NCBI GenBank assembly: GCA_009809945.1
Contig: WTPW01000060.1
Span: 69,764-133,763 of the forward strand
Direction: 5' to 3'
DNA length: 64,000 nucleotides
DNA from: Gigaspora margarita
Taxonomy: Eukaryota; Glomeromycota; Glomeromycetes; Diversisporales; Gigasporaceae
Below the pieces are notes generated by a model, which made no database searches, was not told where the DNA came from, and was given only the letters and a program-made list of their open reading frames with translations. Positions 46,589-57,999 of the stretch are shown in pieces; positions within the stretch are counted from its first letter, which is position 1; the number at the start of each line of letters is the position of its first letter. The translations under genes were made by a program, and so were the position numbers.

Positions 46589-47351
46589 AGCATAGCAGAA
46601 GTTCGTTTTGATTGGCTAAAATTAGACTAAATATGATTGGTGACGATCTTTTTTTTTATACAGTAAATTGTAATTTTTAAAGTACTTTTATAAGTAAAAA
46701 TCATCATGTCATATGAGAAATTTTTTTTTGTAATACGTAATGTAGAAATCAACTTGAGTTGTTAGTATTTTACCTTGGGTTTTACTGTTTTTTAACTTGG
46801 GATACAGTAGGATACAGAAGTTTCAAGATCTAGATGAGAAGCAAAAATTTTAAAAGGTCAGAAGGTAGTTCGTCAACCTAAGCAATTGGTGAGTGAAGTT
46901 GCAAGATTTTATTTTCACTAGTTTTGCTTGCCTAATAAAAATACTATTTTGAACTACATTCTAAACTGTACTTTAATTTTTTTTGTTATATTTATTTAGG
47001 TTATAAGTATAGCTTATAAATACAGTACAATGTCTTTAGTAGTAGTGGTTAGAAATGTTCACGTATCTTGAATCTAGTTTAATAATGTATTACGAAACTT
47101 AATTGTTTATTGTAAATTAATATACTTATTACGAAAAGAATAGTATATACATTGTGAAAGATGAATTAAAGTAGCTATTATAAAGCAAATTAATGTGTTG
47201 TAGTTTATAATACGCGTCTTCAGAAAGTATTAACTAATTTTTTGAAAGCAATAAATTCTCGTCCGGGTATGGCTGATACTTTATCCGAGGTACGATCAAC
47301 ATTTTTTCTGGGGTGTTTTGACAACCAATCAAAACGAACTTCCGCTATGCT
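46589..47351. mobile_element. Inverted-repeat element with 9-bp duplication (MULE-like)
   Basis: Ends AGCATAGCAGAAGTTCGTTT and the complement of AGCATAGCGGAAGTTCGTTT, about 27 bases with one mismatch. Flanks ATAGAGATG (46580-46588) and ATAGAAATG (47352-47360), 8 of 9 identical. A 9-bp duplication fits Mutator-like elements. 763 bp, no coding frame. 47361-48100 beyond it shows only decayed DNA with a short CTAACCC stretch (47905-47945). Confidence 0.65.
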
Positions 47352-48099
47352 ATAGAAATGCATCAGTCTTGTTTTTAGCCTGGTTCCTAGTAAGACCATT
47401 ATCATGGAATTTATAGCCTCAGTTTAGTCTTGTTCTCAGTTCCAAAAACAGTCCTTTAATGATTATATCCTAATACATAAGATCTCATTGGTCAAAAATG
47501 ATGTAATTATCTACTTACTATCAGATATAAATTACATCTTAATCAAGAAATTTGATTGGGTAATATGAGAATCATAGCTATGTTTACAAAAACTGGTTCA
47601 GAACTGGTCCTTTTAATAGTCCACAGTCCTTATTGATGTCAGTCTAGATACATCCCTATCTTGGTAGTATTATTTGGATAAATATCATAACCTAGTACTA
47701 TCGGAGATACTGATTCTCCACTACTTTGAAAAGATCTAATTTAGGAATATTGGTTTTCTAGGTCTATTATAAAATTACTAAAAATAGAAAGATCTGCAAA
47801 AACATAAGAAAATTACTATAAAATAGGGGTCATCTAAAGCCATGTATCTATGTGACATTTTGTATTATACAGATCAACAGAAAGGCAATTTTGCCTATAT
47901 ATCTGATCTAACCCTAACCCTGACTAACCCTAATGCTAACCAGGCTCTAACTCTAATTTTAACTAAAATTTTAAAAAATCACGTGGGTACATAGCTTTAG
48001 CCATCTCCTATATACAAACTAATACCTAGCCTATTTATATATATTTTGGGGTTCTTTTTTGGCTATAGCAGTTAGTGGAACTAATCTTGTCTTGTATTT

Positions 48100-49445
48100 A
48101 TTAATTTTTGCACCTGAAGCAGTATTATAAGTGCCAATTAAACTTTGTGTTTCAAGCCAGTCTGATAATAAATAAGAAGTTATATACCAGAATATCTCTA
48201 ATTTTGTTATCGAGTGATAATAAGAGTAGTTCGAAGGTTAGAATATAAAGGAGCAAAGAAAGAGAATCACCTTGTTGTACCTTTTTTTCTACTCTAAATG
48301 GTTCTGAGAAGCAATCAGATTCGAATCTATGTCCTTCATAATTTCTTTACAAGACTTTTAAATTTAGAGCAAAAGTTCATTTTCCCAAAAACATATTGCA
48401 AAAAAGTTATGATCTATATGTAGAGATTGGAACCGCCTAAAATTTTTCTTAATTGTTTAATCGTTTAACCGTTTAACCGTTTAATTTGGCCGGCATTAAA
48501 ATAATTCCGGCCCATGACCAACATAATTCTGCCCGGAACTATAGAGCAATTTTTAAACGGTTAAACGGTTCCAATCCCTATCTATATGATCAAATGCTCT
48601 ATTAATATCACCCAGTATGGTTTTGAAATATCTTTCTGATTTCTTAATATAGTAAATACATCTAATGCTACATTAGAAATTGACCATTTTGTGATAATAT
48701 CACAATTTACTAATAATATTGGCCTTCAATTGTTAGATCTGTTGACTTCTTTGAAATAAAAGTAATCAGGTTCTTATACCAAGAGCATAGGAGCATGATA
48801 AAAGAAATATTATTGTCTAGCAAGGATCAATTAAAGTTAACTATGATAATCAGCAGTCAGTTGATTAGCTAGAATAATATATTCTTCTATAAGTTTGTAG
48901 AATTTATATATGAGCCTATCAAGACCAGGAGATTTGTTGTTAGAAAGGCTTCTGATGATACTACCACTTCTTCATGTGTAACAACCTGTGTAAATACTAG
49001 GTTTTTATATTGGAAAACTGCAAGAAGGTTCTCTGTAATTGTATTGGCAGCTTCTAGATTAATATCTTCTTTTTTGTACATTTTTGTATACTGATTCTTG
49101 ATGAAACTCAATACTTTATCCTCACTACCTATTGATTGTAATAATGGTATTTTAATTTAGCACTAAACTAAAAGAAATATTTTAATTGTGAAAGCTCATT
49201 CTGAAGTTGCAAATTGAGGTCATCAATTGTTTGATGCAGATAAGGTTGATTATGGCTTTTTGCTAGAACTTCTTTTAACTTTGTTATCTTTTTGTTCAGA
49301 TTTGTTTTTCTGTTTTCTGGGGTTTTGGATTTCTTGAATGCTCTGATAATCGATTGAATACAAATTTTGTGCCAGTTCTATTTTGATAACTTATCTCTTT
49401 GATGATCTTATTTTTGAGTAACTTATTTTTCAAGAAGTTCTTTTG
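48100..49445 (-). pseudogene. LINE copy F reverse transcriptase fragment
   Basis: Complement reads ENLLAVFQYKNLVFTQVVTHEE (part), EFLTTN and later PFRVEKKVQQGDSLSLLLYIL, matching PFRVERGVCQGDPLSPLLYII of copy B. Many breaks. A 160-bp hAT-like element sits in it (48421-48580). It belongs with the endonuclease at 42480-43142 once the inversion is taken into account. Confidence 0.65.
48421..48580. mobile_element. hAT-like palindromic-word element (GTTTAACCGTTTAA), 160 bp
   Basis: Perfect 8-bp duplication TCTATATG at 48413-48420 and 48581-48588. Ends TAGAGATTGGAACCG and the complement of TAGGGATTGGAACCG. Both arms are arrays of CGTTTAACC words, with GGCCGG...CCGG in the middle. Confidence 0.85.
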
Positions 49446-49783
49446 TCCTGCGGGTCAATAGCGTAGTGGTTGTGCTTCCAGGACATTAGCTGCTTTCAGT
49501 CACAAGGTTGCTAGTTCAAGCCCTACTGGAGGACAAAAATTAATAACTATACGAGGTCATGAGATAGATGAGCTAAACTAGGATGCTAGGACCATGACGG
49601 ATGGCCTAGCTATCTCAAATGCATGTGGAATGTTCTTTAGAAGCAAAAATGAATACCTCCAGTGGAAATCCGGTCAAAATACAGGTTGGGTAAGATTCTC
49701 AGTCATTATAAAACAATTAAAAGGACAGTTCCGGTTAAAACCTCCAGTTGTAAATAGGTCAACCGGTTAATTCCAGTTGTGAT
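49446..49783 (+). mobile_element. tRNA-derived SINE, head half (inverted)
   Basis: Head CCTGCGGGTCAATAGCGTAG with A box TAGCGTAGTGG and a weak B box (CTAGTTCAAGCCC), body to AACCGGTTAATTCCAG, then direct transition to hAT sequence. It completes the tail half at 43143-43355. Confidence 0.75.
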
Positions 49784-49784
49784 A

Positions 49785-49839
49785 AAAATTGTCCAAAATT
49801 GTCCAAATCATTGTTCAAAGCTGTCCCGTGACAACATTG
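49785..49839. mobile_element. hAT element, left end (inverted)
   Basis: Complement begins CAATGTTGTCACGGGACAGC and has GAACAATGATTTGGACAATT words, matching the left end of the 58893 element (CAGTGTTGTCACAGAACAGC). It is followed by CCACTGGG, the complement of the CCCAGTGG beside the right part at 44231. Confidence 0.75.
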
Positions 49840-49861
49840 CCACTGGGTATAGTATATGAAA

Positions 49862-50566
49862 TTATATATATATATATTTTTGAATTTCTTCGGGCATATA
49901 CTGAAGCTGCAGTTGGCAGTCTTTTATTAAGATCTTTTAATCATGGGAACCCAACAGGGTCAGGCCCCCTACATTTTTTATTACATATCCTATTTCTATT
50001 TTTAATTCTGTTCTACGAAGTCTATTCTCCTTCATCTAGTTTTCCTGGCCAAGTCCAGCCGGTCTGTCATCCGGTGCACCCCAACTGAAGTCTTCTAGAT
50101 CAACTTTAAAGAGTTATGTTACTCTGCCGGTATGCTTGTATAGGTCCTTTTTTCTTCTGCCCAGGTACTTCCTTCTGAGTTTGGATCAGGTCTGGTTTTC
50201 CTCGTGGGACTTTTTTCCTGATTTGGTGTCTAATACTGTGTTTGTATCTTGCAACTAGAATTTCACCAGAAGTATCCCTTGTTCAACCAGAATTCCACTG
50301 GAAGTATTCTTTGTTCTACTGGAATTTCACTAGAAGTATTCATTATTTCTTTTTTTGTCCAGATCTTTACTAGGGGTTCTATTTCATATGCCATATTTTC
50401 ATAGAGCATCCAAATGTGGTTATAAACCTGTACGCAGTTCTAGCACTCTGGTTCAGCCTGTCCATCTTGTAACTCTGTGTAGAATTAATGTTCCTAGTGG
50501 GGCTTGAACTGGCAACCTTATATTTGGGAACCTGAGAGCGTAACCACTTATGTATCGACCCACAGG
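49862..50566 (-). mobile_element. tRNA-derived SINE type I, older copy
   Basis: The head at right complements to CCTGTGGGTCGATACATAAG and has B box CCAGTTCAAGCCCC; the body has CTAGAATTTCACCAGAAGTA units with CCGG often decayed to CTAG or CTGG; the tail is near 49885-49920. TATAAAGTATATT at right and TATAGTATATG at left may be the duplication. Confidence 0.7.
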
Positions 50567-51499
50567 TATAAAGTATATTTATACAGTATGGGACAGTAAA
50601 AGACATCCAATCTATATATATAGGCACTAATTTTGGGTGCTTACATAATCAATTCTAATTGGCTAATTTAGTGCAATCGATTTTGATTGGCTAAAAACCT
50701 ATATATGTTTTCTTTTTTCTATATTAAATGCCAATTTTTTGAACTCATATAAACTTTAATGCCTTATAACTTCTTTAAAATTAAAAATAAGAAACATTTC
50801 TCTGACAGAAATGTAGTTTATTTAAAAATCTATCAATTTGTCAGAGGGTTTTTTGATTTAATTTTTTTTAAAAAAGTTATAACAATTTAAAGTTTTACTA
50901 ATAACGAGTAGATGTCTTCATACGATATGTATATTATTATAAATAATAATAATATAGTGGCATGTCATGGAATGAATTTTGCAAAGGGCATTTTTTGTGG
51001 CATGCCAAATTTTTTTTTGCCATGCCAGACACCCTACCCTGAATACTGCATAGTACTATTAAAAAACATTTTTGTACAGACCAAATTCATAAACTCATAC
51101 ACTATATGTTAGTTTTATGTAAAATTGTACATAAAAAAATTTTTCAAGGTACTATAAATATAGATATAGATTTTAATATTATTTTAGTCTTTATAACTCC
51201 AGATTCTATTCAAATGATTTCTTCTATTGATTTTATATATTGCAATTGAATTGCTAACAATATTACATATTGGTCTAAAAAAATAAAGTTGTTTTGCTTT
51301 TATTAGTCCAAATGAAATAATTAGTATTAGTTCCTACTAATTGAAACTATATTAATGGGCTGCCAAATATGCTGAATGTATACTGGTTTTTGCTAGCATT
51401 CTGTTAGTATTCTGGCCAAATATTGACGAACTTGCAGAATATCAGCAAATTTTATATATAGATATATATTGATTACTAACTAGATAAGATACCAACACC
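50567..51499. other. No gene; GGCATGCC words at 50950-51040
   Basis: 50955-51030 contains GGCATGTCATGG, GTGGCATGCC and GCCATGCCAGACACCCTA, whose complement TAGGGTGTCTGGCATGG resembles the end at 44300. No duplication was found. The rest is AT-rich, with an IR-like pair TTTCTCTGACAGAAATG at about 50800. Confidence 0.4.
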
Positions 51500-52265
51500 C
51501 CTGCTGATTTCTATCGATAGTGATAGTAATCAATGTTGGGGATGATATTGAAATCAGATGATGCTGAAATCCATGTGATCTTCATATCACCAGATTTCCT
51601 AAAATTTCTGAAAATCATGTAAACAATCAATCTTCAATATATACCTATATGCTACATAAATCGTATTCCTGATATCTATATATAAAAGACATACAAAAAG
51701 GCAACTCTAACCCTAAACATAAGGCAAAAATTTTGTTTTTAGTTAGTTATTGTTTTATTGATGCTCTTTGCCTTGTGGTTAGGGTTAGGGTTAGGAACAC
51801 CTTTTTGATATAGTCAGAAGGTCTTTGATATATAAATGGGGGGTGTCAGTAGAAACCAGGCAAATTGTTTTTAGTAAGTTTTTTTAAAACTTTAAATTAA
51901 AATATCTTGACAACTATTAAACCAAACTTAATAATTTTTTTTTATATTAATTCTATAACTATATAGAATTAAAATAAAAAAAATTTTATAAAGTTTGGTT
52001 TAATAGTTGTTGAGATATTTTAATTCAAAATCTAAAAAAAATTTACTTAGAAACAATTTGCCTGGTTTCTACTAACACCCCCCAAATAGTATATAGATAT
52101 CAGTAATGCAATTTATGTAGCATAGAGGCATACTGACCGTTGATATAGTGTAGATCAATTGTATATATAATTTTCAGAAATTTTAGAAAATCTGATGATA
52201 CGGACAGCATTATCTGATTTCAGCATTATTTCTGACAATCAATATATATCTGATATAGATATTAA
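51500..52265. repeat. Nested foldback region
   Basis: Outer inverted arms (51530-51690 and 52090-52260) share TCAGATGATGCTGAAATC-like, TTTCTGAAAATCATG/TTTTCAGAAATTTTAG and TGATATCTATATATA words. Between them lie a second inverted pair (AAAAAGGCAACTCTAACCCT and GGTTAGGGTTAGGAACACC) and the MITE at 51838-52083. Confidence 0.5.
51838..52083. mobile_element. Foldback MITE (GGGGGG...CAGTAGAAA), 246 bp
   Basis: Arms of over 100 bases beginning GGGGGGTGTCAGTAGAAACC, with the complement at the right, flanked by AAAT on both sides (51834-51837, 52084-52087). Almost the whole element is a hairpin: CTATTAAACCAAACTT on one side, AAGTTTGGTTTAATAG on the other. Confidence 0.8.
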
Positions 52266-53145
52266 CAAGGTAAAGCGTTATGCTAATCCTGTGAGCCTTG
52301 TGTTAGCTGTTACGTAAGATACGATAAATTAGGATAATTATGAATATGCACATATGTATGACATGAATAATAATTACATGAACGGTGAAATCTGCGCAGA
52401 GGTGATGATTTTTTCAGGTTTGCGTCAATAATTAAATATTTATGCGTGGGTTACAAGTTAATAAATTACATGTGAGAAACAATTATTCTTTTTAAAGTAA
52501 TAAACTGATTTTTTTCATACGTAAGGTAAAGGGAAAAAAGTTTTTGAAATATATTTTTATTAATGCGCACTAAGTCTATGTATCATATGTATATTTAACA
52601 TGCATAGCCATTGAAAGTTAATTAGTTGTTTAATGTAACCCCCCTCAGATTTCTGCCCCCAAAATGAACATATATGTTTTGGGCCAATCAAAATTCAGTT
52701 GAGCAGTAGAAATAGCTTGTGTTTTAATAAGCTGTTTAACTTCTGGCTTCATTAAATTAGCCAAAGTCATTTTTCAAAACTCTTATAATAAACAAAAACT
52801 GACTTGTTGCTTAACGCAGTAATATGCAATTATAAGTCTGTAATTGATTAAAAAGATGAACTTACATATATACATACCTATGTGTCTTGATATGTTAATA
52901 GTTAATTGTGCTAAAGATCTTAAAGGCTCTCTTTTTATGCATGTAAAGAATAAATTATTGAATCGAAGAAAACCAGCTTGAATTTGGATAGAAATAAAAT
53001 ACTTACTTTCAGAGCATAACTGGCTGCATGTGGATATAATTTCTGGGGTATGAAAGTACTGGGGTAATAAGAATTGAAGTCTATTATGACAGACTAATTA
53101 TGTAATAAGAAGGTTTATTGTATTTTTTTTATACAATTATACATG
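52266..53145. other. No gene recognised
   Basis: AT-rich DNA without long frames or clear inverted ends. I see only a CCCCCCTCAG/CTGCCCCC pair near 52640-52660. Confidence 0.4.
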
Positions 53146-53385
53146 TTGGCAAAATCCCAAATTACTATAGTTTGGGATTTGTCCATGCCCAAATCCCAAA
53201 TACATCCCAAATTATTTTCTCAAAAACTTTATTTATAATCTTTGTTTAAACAAATAGTAGATATTCTTATTGTTATAGATAATATATTTGCAAAATTTTA
53301 AGACTACTTTTTTGATTTATTCTTTTACAAATAGCAATTGCTTTTTTTGAATTTGGGATTTGTCCGTGTTTTGCCAGCAAGTATA
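53146..53385. repeat. Inverted-repeat element with TTTGGGATTTG words
   Basis: Ends ATGTTGGCAAAATCCCAAAT and the complement of CTTGCTGGCAAAACACGG share TGGCAAAA. The word CCCAAAT/ATTTGGG occurs six or more times, clustered at the ends. It resembles the palindromic-word elements but I see no clean target duplication. Confidence 0.5.
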
Positions 53386-53550
53386 TATACAATACTAATC
53401 CTAAATTAGTAAATTTATATGATGTAACCTTTTTCAGAGTGATAAAAATAGTGGAAAATCAATCTCATCAATAGATCAAGTATAGCACTAAATGATTGGT
53501 TTAGCAAAACTCAAAATATCGCAGGTCTTTAATTCTAGGGATTATCAATT

Positions 53551-53888
53551 GGGGCCTTTGCAGTAGAAAGGGCGGATACGTCAATATATATAATTTTGAG
53601 ATAATTGAGTTTAATCATTTGTTTTGATTTTCGGACTGATCCGGGTCAATCAAAATTTACGATTTTGATTGGTTAAATATAACATGTGATTAACGGGTAA
53701 TCTCGTGAAGCGCTTGGCTTCAACCTCGCGCAACTTTCTTTTACATTAAGTATCTTGATTTTTTATTATGCAAATCGACTTTCATTTATAATTGAAAAAT
53801 GTTGGTCACATTGAAATTTACCAGAATTTAATAAAAACTCATTTTTTCATTTTGGGGTCGTATCCGCCCTTTCTACTGCAAAGCCCCC
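53551..53888. mobile_element. MITE (GGGGC...CAGTAGAAAGGG), 338 bp
   Basis: Ends GGGGCCTTTGCAGTAGAAAG and the complement of GGGGGCTTTGCAGTAGAAAG, inverted over about 33 bases, flanked by AATT on both sides. Third member of the CAGTAGAAA group. Confidence 0.8.
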
Positions 53889-54189
53889 AATTCATCTAGA
53901 CGGTAAAAAATCCAAAAGTGGTAACAAATAATTACAAACTACATAAATTCACTGAGTCTTACAATGTTCTTGAGCTCTAGCTAAGCTCTAATGAATGAGT
54001 TTTTTAGTGTGTTAATTAATATATATATATTATATTTATATAATCATGCTTTTTGCAAATTTTTAAATGTTTTACAGGTTTTCACAAGTTTTCGCAAGTT
54101 TTGTAATTTAGCATAAAATTTTGGTTTTTTTATTAATTATTATTATACATTATTTTAACTTTTTTTTGCTTTATTTTATTTAAAAAGTC

Positions 54190-54964
54190 TATAATGTTTT
54201 TGCCCCTGTTAGGCTTTCCTTGACCCTTGTAGTAGACGATTTTGTGTAACAATTTGATTTCGAATTTTAGTTTGTGTTCTTCATTTGTGGAATAATGTTA
54301 TCACCCATTTGGCTTGCGTGTACCAGCACCAGATTTCATAAATGCAGATAATATATAGCCAAATTGCAGATTTACATTTCTTGTTGTCCACAATATTTGT
54401 TGCTTGAAATATATTCTCGAACATTTGAGGAATTGTGTCCTCGTCAGGCCTCTTAAAAGATTTGTATACCATTTCCCAAATGATCCTACTCAGCGGGCAT
54501 TTTAGAGCGAAATGTTCTGTGAGAACAGTTGGGACAGTTGTGATGATCATCAGGATCAATGTGGATCAGTTGGTAGCCCAAAGGCAAGGCTCTGCTCTAT
54601 TTGGAATTTATATATTTGAACTTTAGCAGGTTCTGGTTTGAGTTATTTTGGGGTTCACTGTTTCATATAGGCATTTAAGTGCTTTCCGAACTGAGTAATG
54701 TTGACTCTCAAGTTCACCTATTTTGATATTAGATGGATCCTAGGGTCAGGTTTTAGCTACTTTGATTTTCCCTTTGAACCTTATCTAGGTGGTTAGATGT
54801 GGCCTCTATTGATCAGGTCATCCTCTAATTTTACAGAGATTCTGTGAGATGCTTCCCTAATTGTGAAATTTCTTTTAGTTTTCTTTTTGATATTGCCCAA
54901 AGTGCACTATCAGAAAGAAGTTTGAGCCAAACAGATAGAAGTCTGGCATCTAGCATGTCCTTAA
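54190..54964 (-). pseudogene. LINE copy E C-terminal CCHC region
   Basis: Complement gives TVPTVLTEHFALKCPLSRII, the C...H...C end of the cluster, after LGYQLI-type sequence, then DEDTIPQMFENIFQATNIVDN and IWLYIICIYEIW. Matches 38140-38700 of copy D. It starts at the target site TTAA of the inserted element. Confidence 0.7.
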
Positions 54965-56175
54965 GGGTAGAGTTAAATTATATTGATGATCATAAGCAAA
55001 ATGTGGCTAAATTTTTGGTACTACATGATCATCAAGTGATCATCATTTTTGTATTCTTGAATATTCTAGAACATTACTGCGATATTACATATTACGTGTG
55101 GTACATCTATATACGCGAAGTGTCTTCGTTAAACGCATATATATACTTTATTTTTTTTTAATTTAATCCTAGAACGTAGCTAGGGGTGCAGCTGGCGCCT
55201 CATTTATTAAGGTCCTTTTATTCATAGGAACCCGACAAACCCGGGCTCCTGTATTATTACATCATTATATTTTTTTCTACGACTAAGCTACACCTCCCTT
55301 CCATCGGTCATTTCCCCAACTTCAGTCCAGCCGGTCCGCCACGGCAGGCTTTTTAAGAGGTCTTTGCCCCCTGCGCGCTTTTCTAGGACATCCCCTTTGT
55401 CATCAACTTTGAGTACTTTGTTCAATTTTAGTTTGGTAGCACCTAGTCGGGAGCTTCAATTTTTGTATCCCTCCTGGGACTTTACTAATTTTACCGTGTT
55501 TGTACCTTGCAACCAGAATTTCACCAGAAGTATTCTATTTATTCAACTGGATTTCCACCGGAAGTATTCTTTTTTTGTTCCACTGGAATTTCACTGGAAG
55601 TATTCTTTATTTCCTTTTTTGTCTGGATCTTCACTAGGGGTCTGCTTTTCATATGCCGTACCTTCATAGAGCGTCCAAATGTGGTTATAACCTGCACGCG
55701 GTCCTAGCACCCTGGTTCAGCCCATCCGTCTCATGACTCTGTGTAGAATTAATGTTCCTAGTGGGATTTGAACCGGCAATCTTATGTTTGGGGACCTGGG
55801 AGCGTAACCACTACACTAACGACCCACAGGTATATATACTTTATTTTCTTTATGCCGATATATATATATATAAAATAATATGTTCTAGTATACGAATAAA
55901 ATTCCAAAATGATCAATATACTGCATAATGTTTCACCTGAAAATCTGTGTTTCACCCAAAATTTGGAATCGACTTTTATGGCTTTTCTTACTAGCTATTT
56001 ATAATTTTTTATGTAATTTTTAGTAATTATGTTGCCCATTATTTATATATTGTGGCTTATTATATATATATATATAAACATTAATAAGCAATATGGCGTC
56101 TTATTAATTTTATCATATATAAAAAAAATTTAGCAATGATCTATACTAATTTGCCCTATTTCGTTAACTCTACCC
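54965..56175. mobile_element. TTAA-flanked element with GGGTAGAGTTAA ends
   Basis: Starts GGGTAGAGTTAAATTATA and ends with the complement TTAACTCTACCC; TTAA is directly repeated outside (54961-54964, 56176-56179). Removing it rejoins LINE copy E. TTAA is the piggyBac target, but the 4-bp A/T duplication with GGG ends also resembles the CAGTAGAAA group. About 520 bp without the SINE; no coding. Confidence 0.65.
55152..55830 (-). mobile_element. tRNA-derived SINE type I, young copy
   Basis: Perfect 17-bp duplication TATATATACTTTATTTT on both sides. The tail AATCCTAGAACGTAGCTAGG and the whole body match 40608-41298 closely; the head complement is CCTGTGGGTCGTTAGTGTAG with B box GGTTCAAATCC. Confidence 0.9.
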
Positions 56176-56179
56176 TTAA

Positions 56180-57960
56180 AAATTGGAGCTAATAGTCCTT
56201 CCTTTTTATAACTAAGCTGGAAGGTCGAATATTGCGGGAGCATGTGTAAATTGTTTTTGATCCATTTGACTATAAGTATGTTAATTTCTTTGAGTTGCTT
56301 TTTTGTAGATAGAAGTAGATATGCCAGATACCAGATTTTGGAAATTAGGAGTGTTTTGGTTGCGAGAATCTTCCCTTTAAAAAAAAGATTACTTTTGAAC
56401 AGTTCCTCGATTTTGTTTTTAATTTTTTTGTCATTCTACTTCAAAGGGTTTTGCTTGTTATCAACATTATAACCAAGAATTGTAAAGTATTCCTGATTAT
56501 TAGTTGAGACTTAAATTTGTGTTGTTTCAGGAGTTCGACTCTGCTAGCATTACTTGTGAGTTGAACAAGTATTGACTTGAGTTTGTTGATAACTGCATTT
56601 AAAGCCTTTCATAGTTATTAAGAGTTTCAAGAAATGATGGCCAGTCTAAGAGAGAGCCAATTCCAATTGATAGATCGTCTGTATATGCAGCTATTTTAAA
56701 GTTAGCACCATTAATTGGAATGCTACAAATGTTTTGAGATATGGCTTGAATTAGTGGGTTAATTGCCAAGACATAGTGAAGAGGGGAGAGCAGGTCTCCT
56801 GCCTTATGCCTCTTCCTACTCTTATTGGCTCTGAGATATTGCCCAAGTTGACTATATGTGCAACTTGTGAGAAGAACAATGTTCTGATGATCCTGATGAA
56901 TTTGTGATCAAAATTCATTTTTTTCTAGCACTATTTGTATAAAATCGTAGTTAATTCTATTGAAAGCCTTCTGTTGGTCAAGTAGGAGAAGCCAATATTG
57001 TTTCGATTGATCCTTTTGACATTTCAGGGTTGTGAGAATATCCAGTGCTGAGTCTGTAATTGATCTATTGGCAATTAAGGCCTGCTAGGTAGGACCAATA
57101 ATGCTATCACATATTGGGTTAATTTGATTTGCTAAAATCTTTATGAAGATTTTTATATCTGCATTTAAAAGTGAGATTGGTCTTCAACTGTTGATGTTCC
57201 TCAGATTGCTGTTCTTCTTAGGGATTAAAGTAACAAGACTCTTTCTCCATGATCTTGGAATCCAGCCTGAGATAAGAACTTCATTGAAAAGTTTGGTTAG
57301 TAGTAGGACAATTAGTTTTCTTGTGTCCTTGTAGAATTTGTATGTAAGGCCATCAGAACCTGGAGCCAGAAGTTTGTTAATTACTTGGAAGACTTCTTCC
57401 TCTATTATTGATTTAGTCCGGTCATAGTTTTGTTCTGAGGAACCTTGTATTAACTTCTCTGTAAGCTTAGAAGCTGCTTTCCTGTTAATAGATTTGTTTT
57501 CATAGATCTCTTAATAGAATTCTCAAGAGTTTGTATTAGTGAGTTTCTGCTTGAGATGTTAGAATACTTTATTTTGGCCCAACTAGTAGTAGAGTGCTTT
57601 TTTTATATAATGCGAAGAAGTATCTGGTTGATTTCTCCTTCTTCAATCCATTTAGCATTGGATCTTATTCGCCATCTTTCTGAAAGAAGTGTTAACTCCT
57701 CTTGTAATTTTAGTTTGAGATCTTCTGTTATTAGTTTAAGATCCTCTAAAGTCAGATTTTGAGCGATTTTATTGTTTAGGTTGCATAGCCTTTAGTGGAG
57801 TTTTTGAATGTTCTTTTCTGGAGAGGGTCCAGTTTTGTGAGCTCTTATTATTGATTGGATAGCACATTTATGAAGTTCCTAGCTAGAGGTATCTTGAATT
57901 TCTTGTAATTCCCCTAGAATGCCTTCTTTTATTTCTGGAAAGTTCCAGATTTCCTATCAA
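56180..57960 (-). pseudogene. LINE copy E reverse transcriptase
   Basis: The complement reads through the same blocks as copy B: SSVYKFYKDTRK..., KVTLIPKKNSNLRN-like, then (F/L)DQQKAFNRI near 56960, GDLLSPLHYVLAI near 56800, and AAYTDDLSIGIGS near 56690, i.e. YADD with Ala-to-Thr. After that NLGYNVDNKQNP-like and RKILATKTLLISKIWYL (56340). Frames are broken repeatedly. Confidence 0.7.
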
Positions 57961-57999
57961 ATTTCCATTGAGATCTATTTGTATGAGTTGCTTTGAAGG

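Larger units (their letters stand above)
43356..49785. other. Inverted segment, about 6.4 kb
   Basis: Turning this segment round would bring together the two halves of a SINE (43143-43355 with 49446-49783), the left and right parts of a hAT element (49785-49839 with 43356-44230) sharing the 8-bp duplication CCCAGTGG, and the endonuclease (42480-43142) with the reverse transcriptase (49445-48100) of one LINE. Breakpoints are near 43351-43360 and 49780-49790, both next to AATT. Either a real inversion or an assembly error. Confidence 0.75.

Noticed and set aside
51775-51800. Telomere or subtelomere boundary from GGTTAGGGTTAGGG
   Set aside because: Only three units, flanked on both sides by ordinary repeats and mirrored at 51715; interstitial.
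10430-55830. Genuine tRNA genes at the SINE heads
   Set aside because: A and B boxes are present but there is no paired acceptor stem, and each head continues into a SINE body with target duplications.
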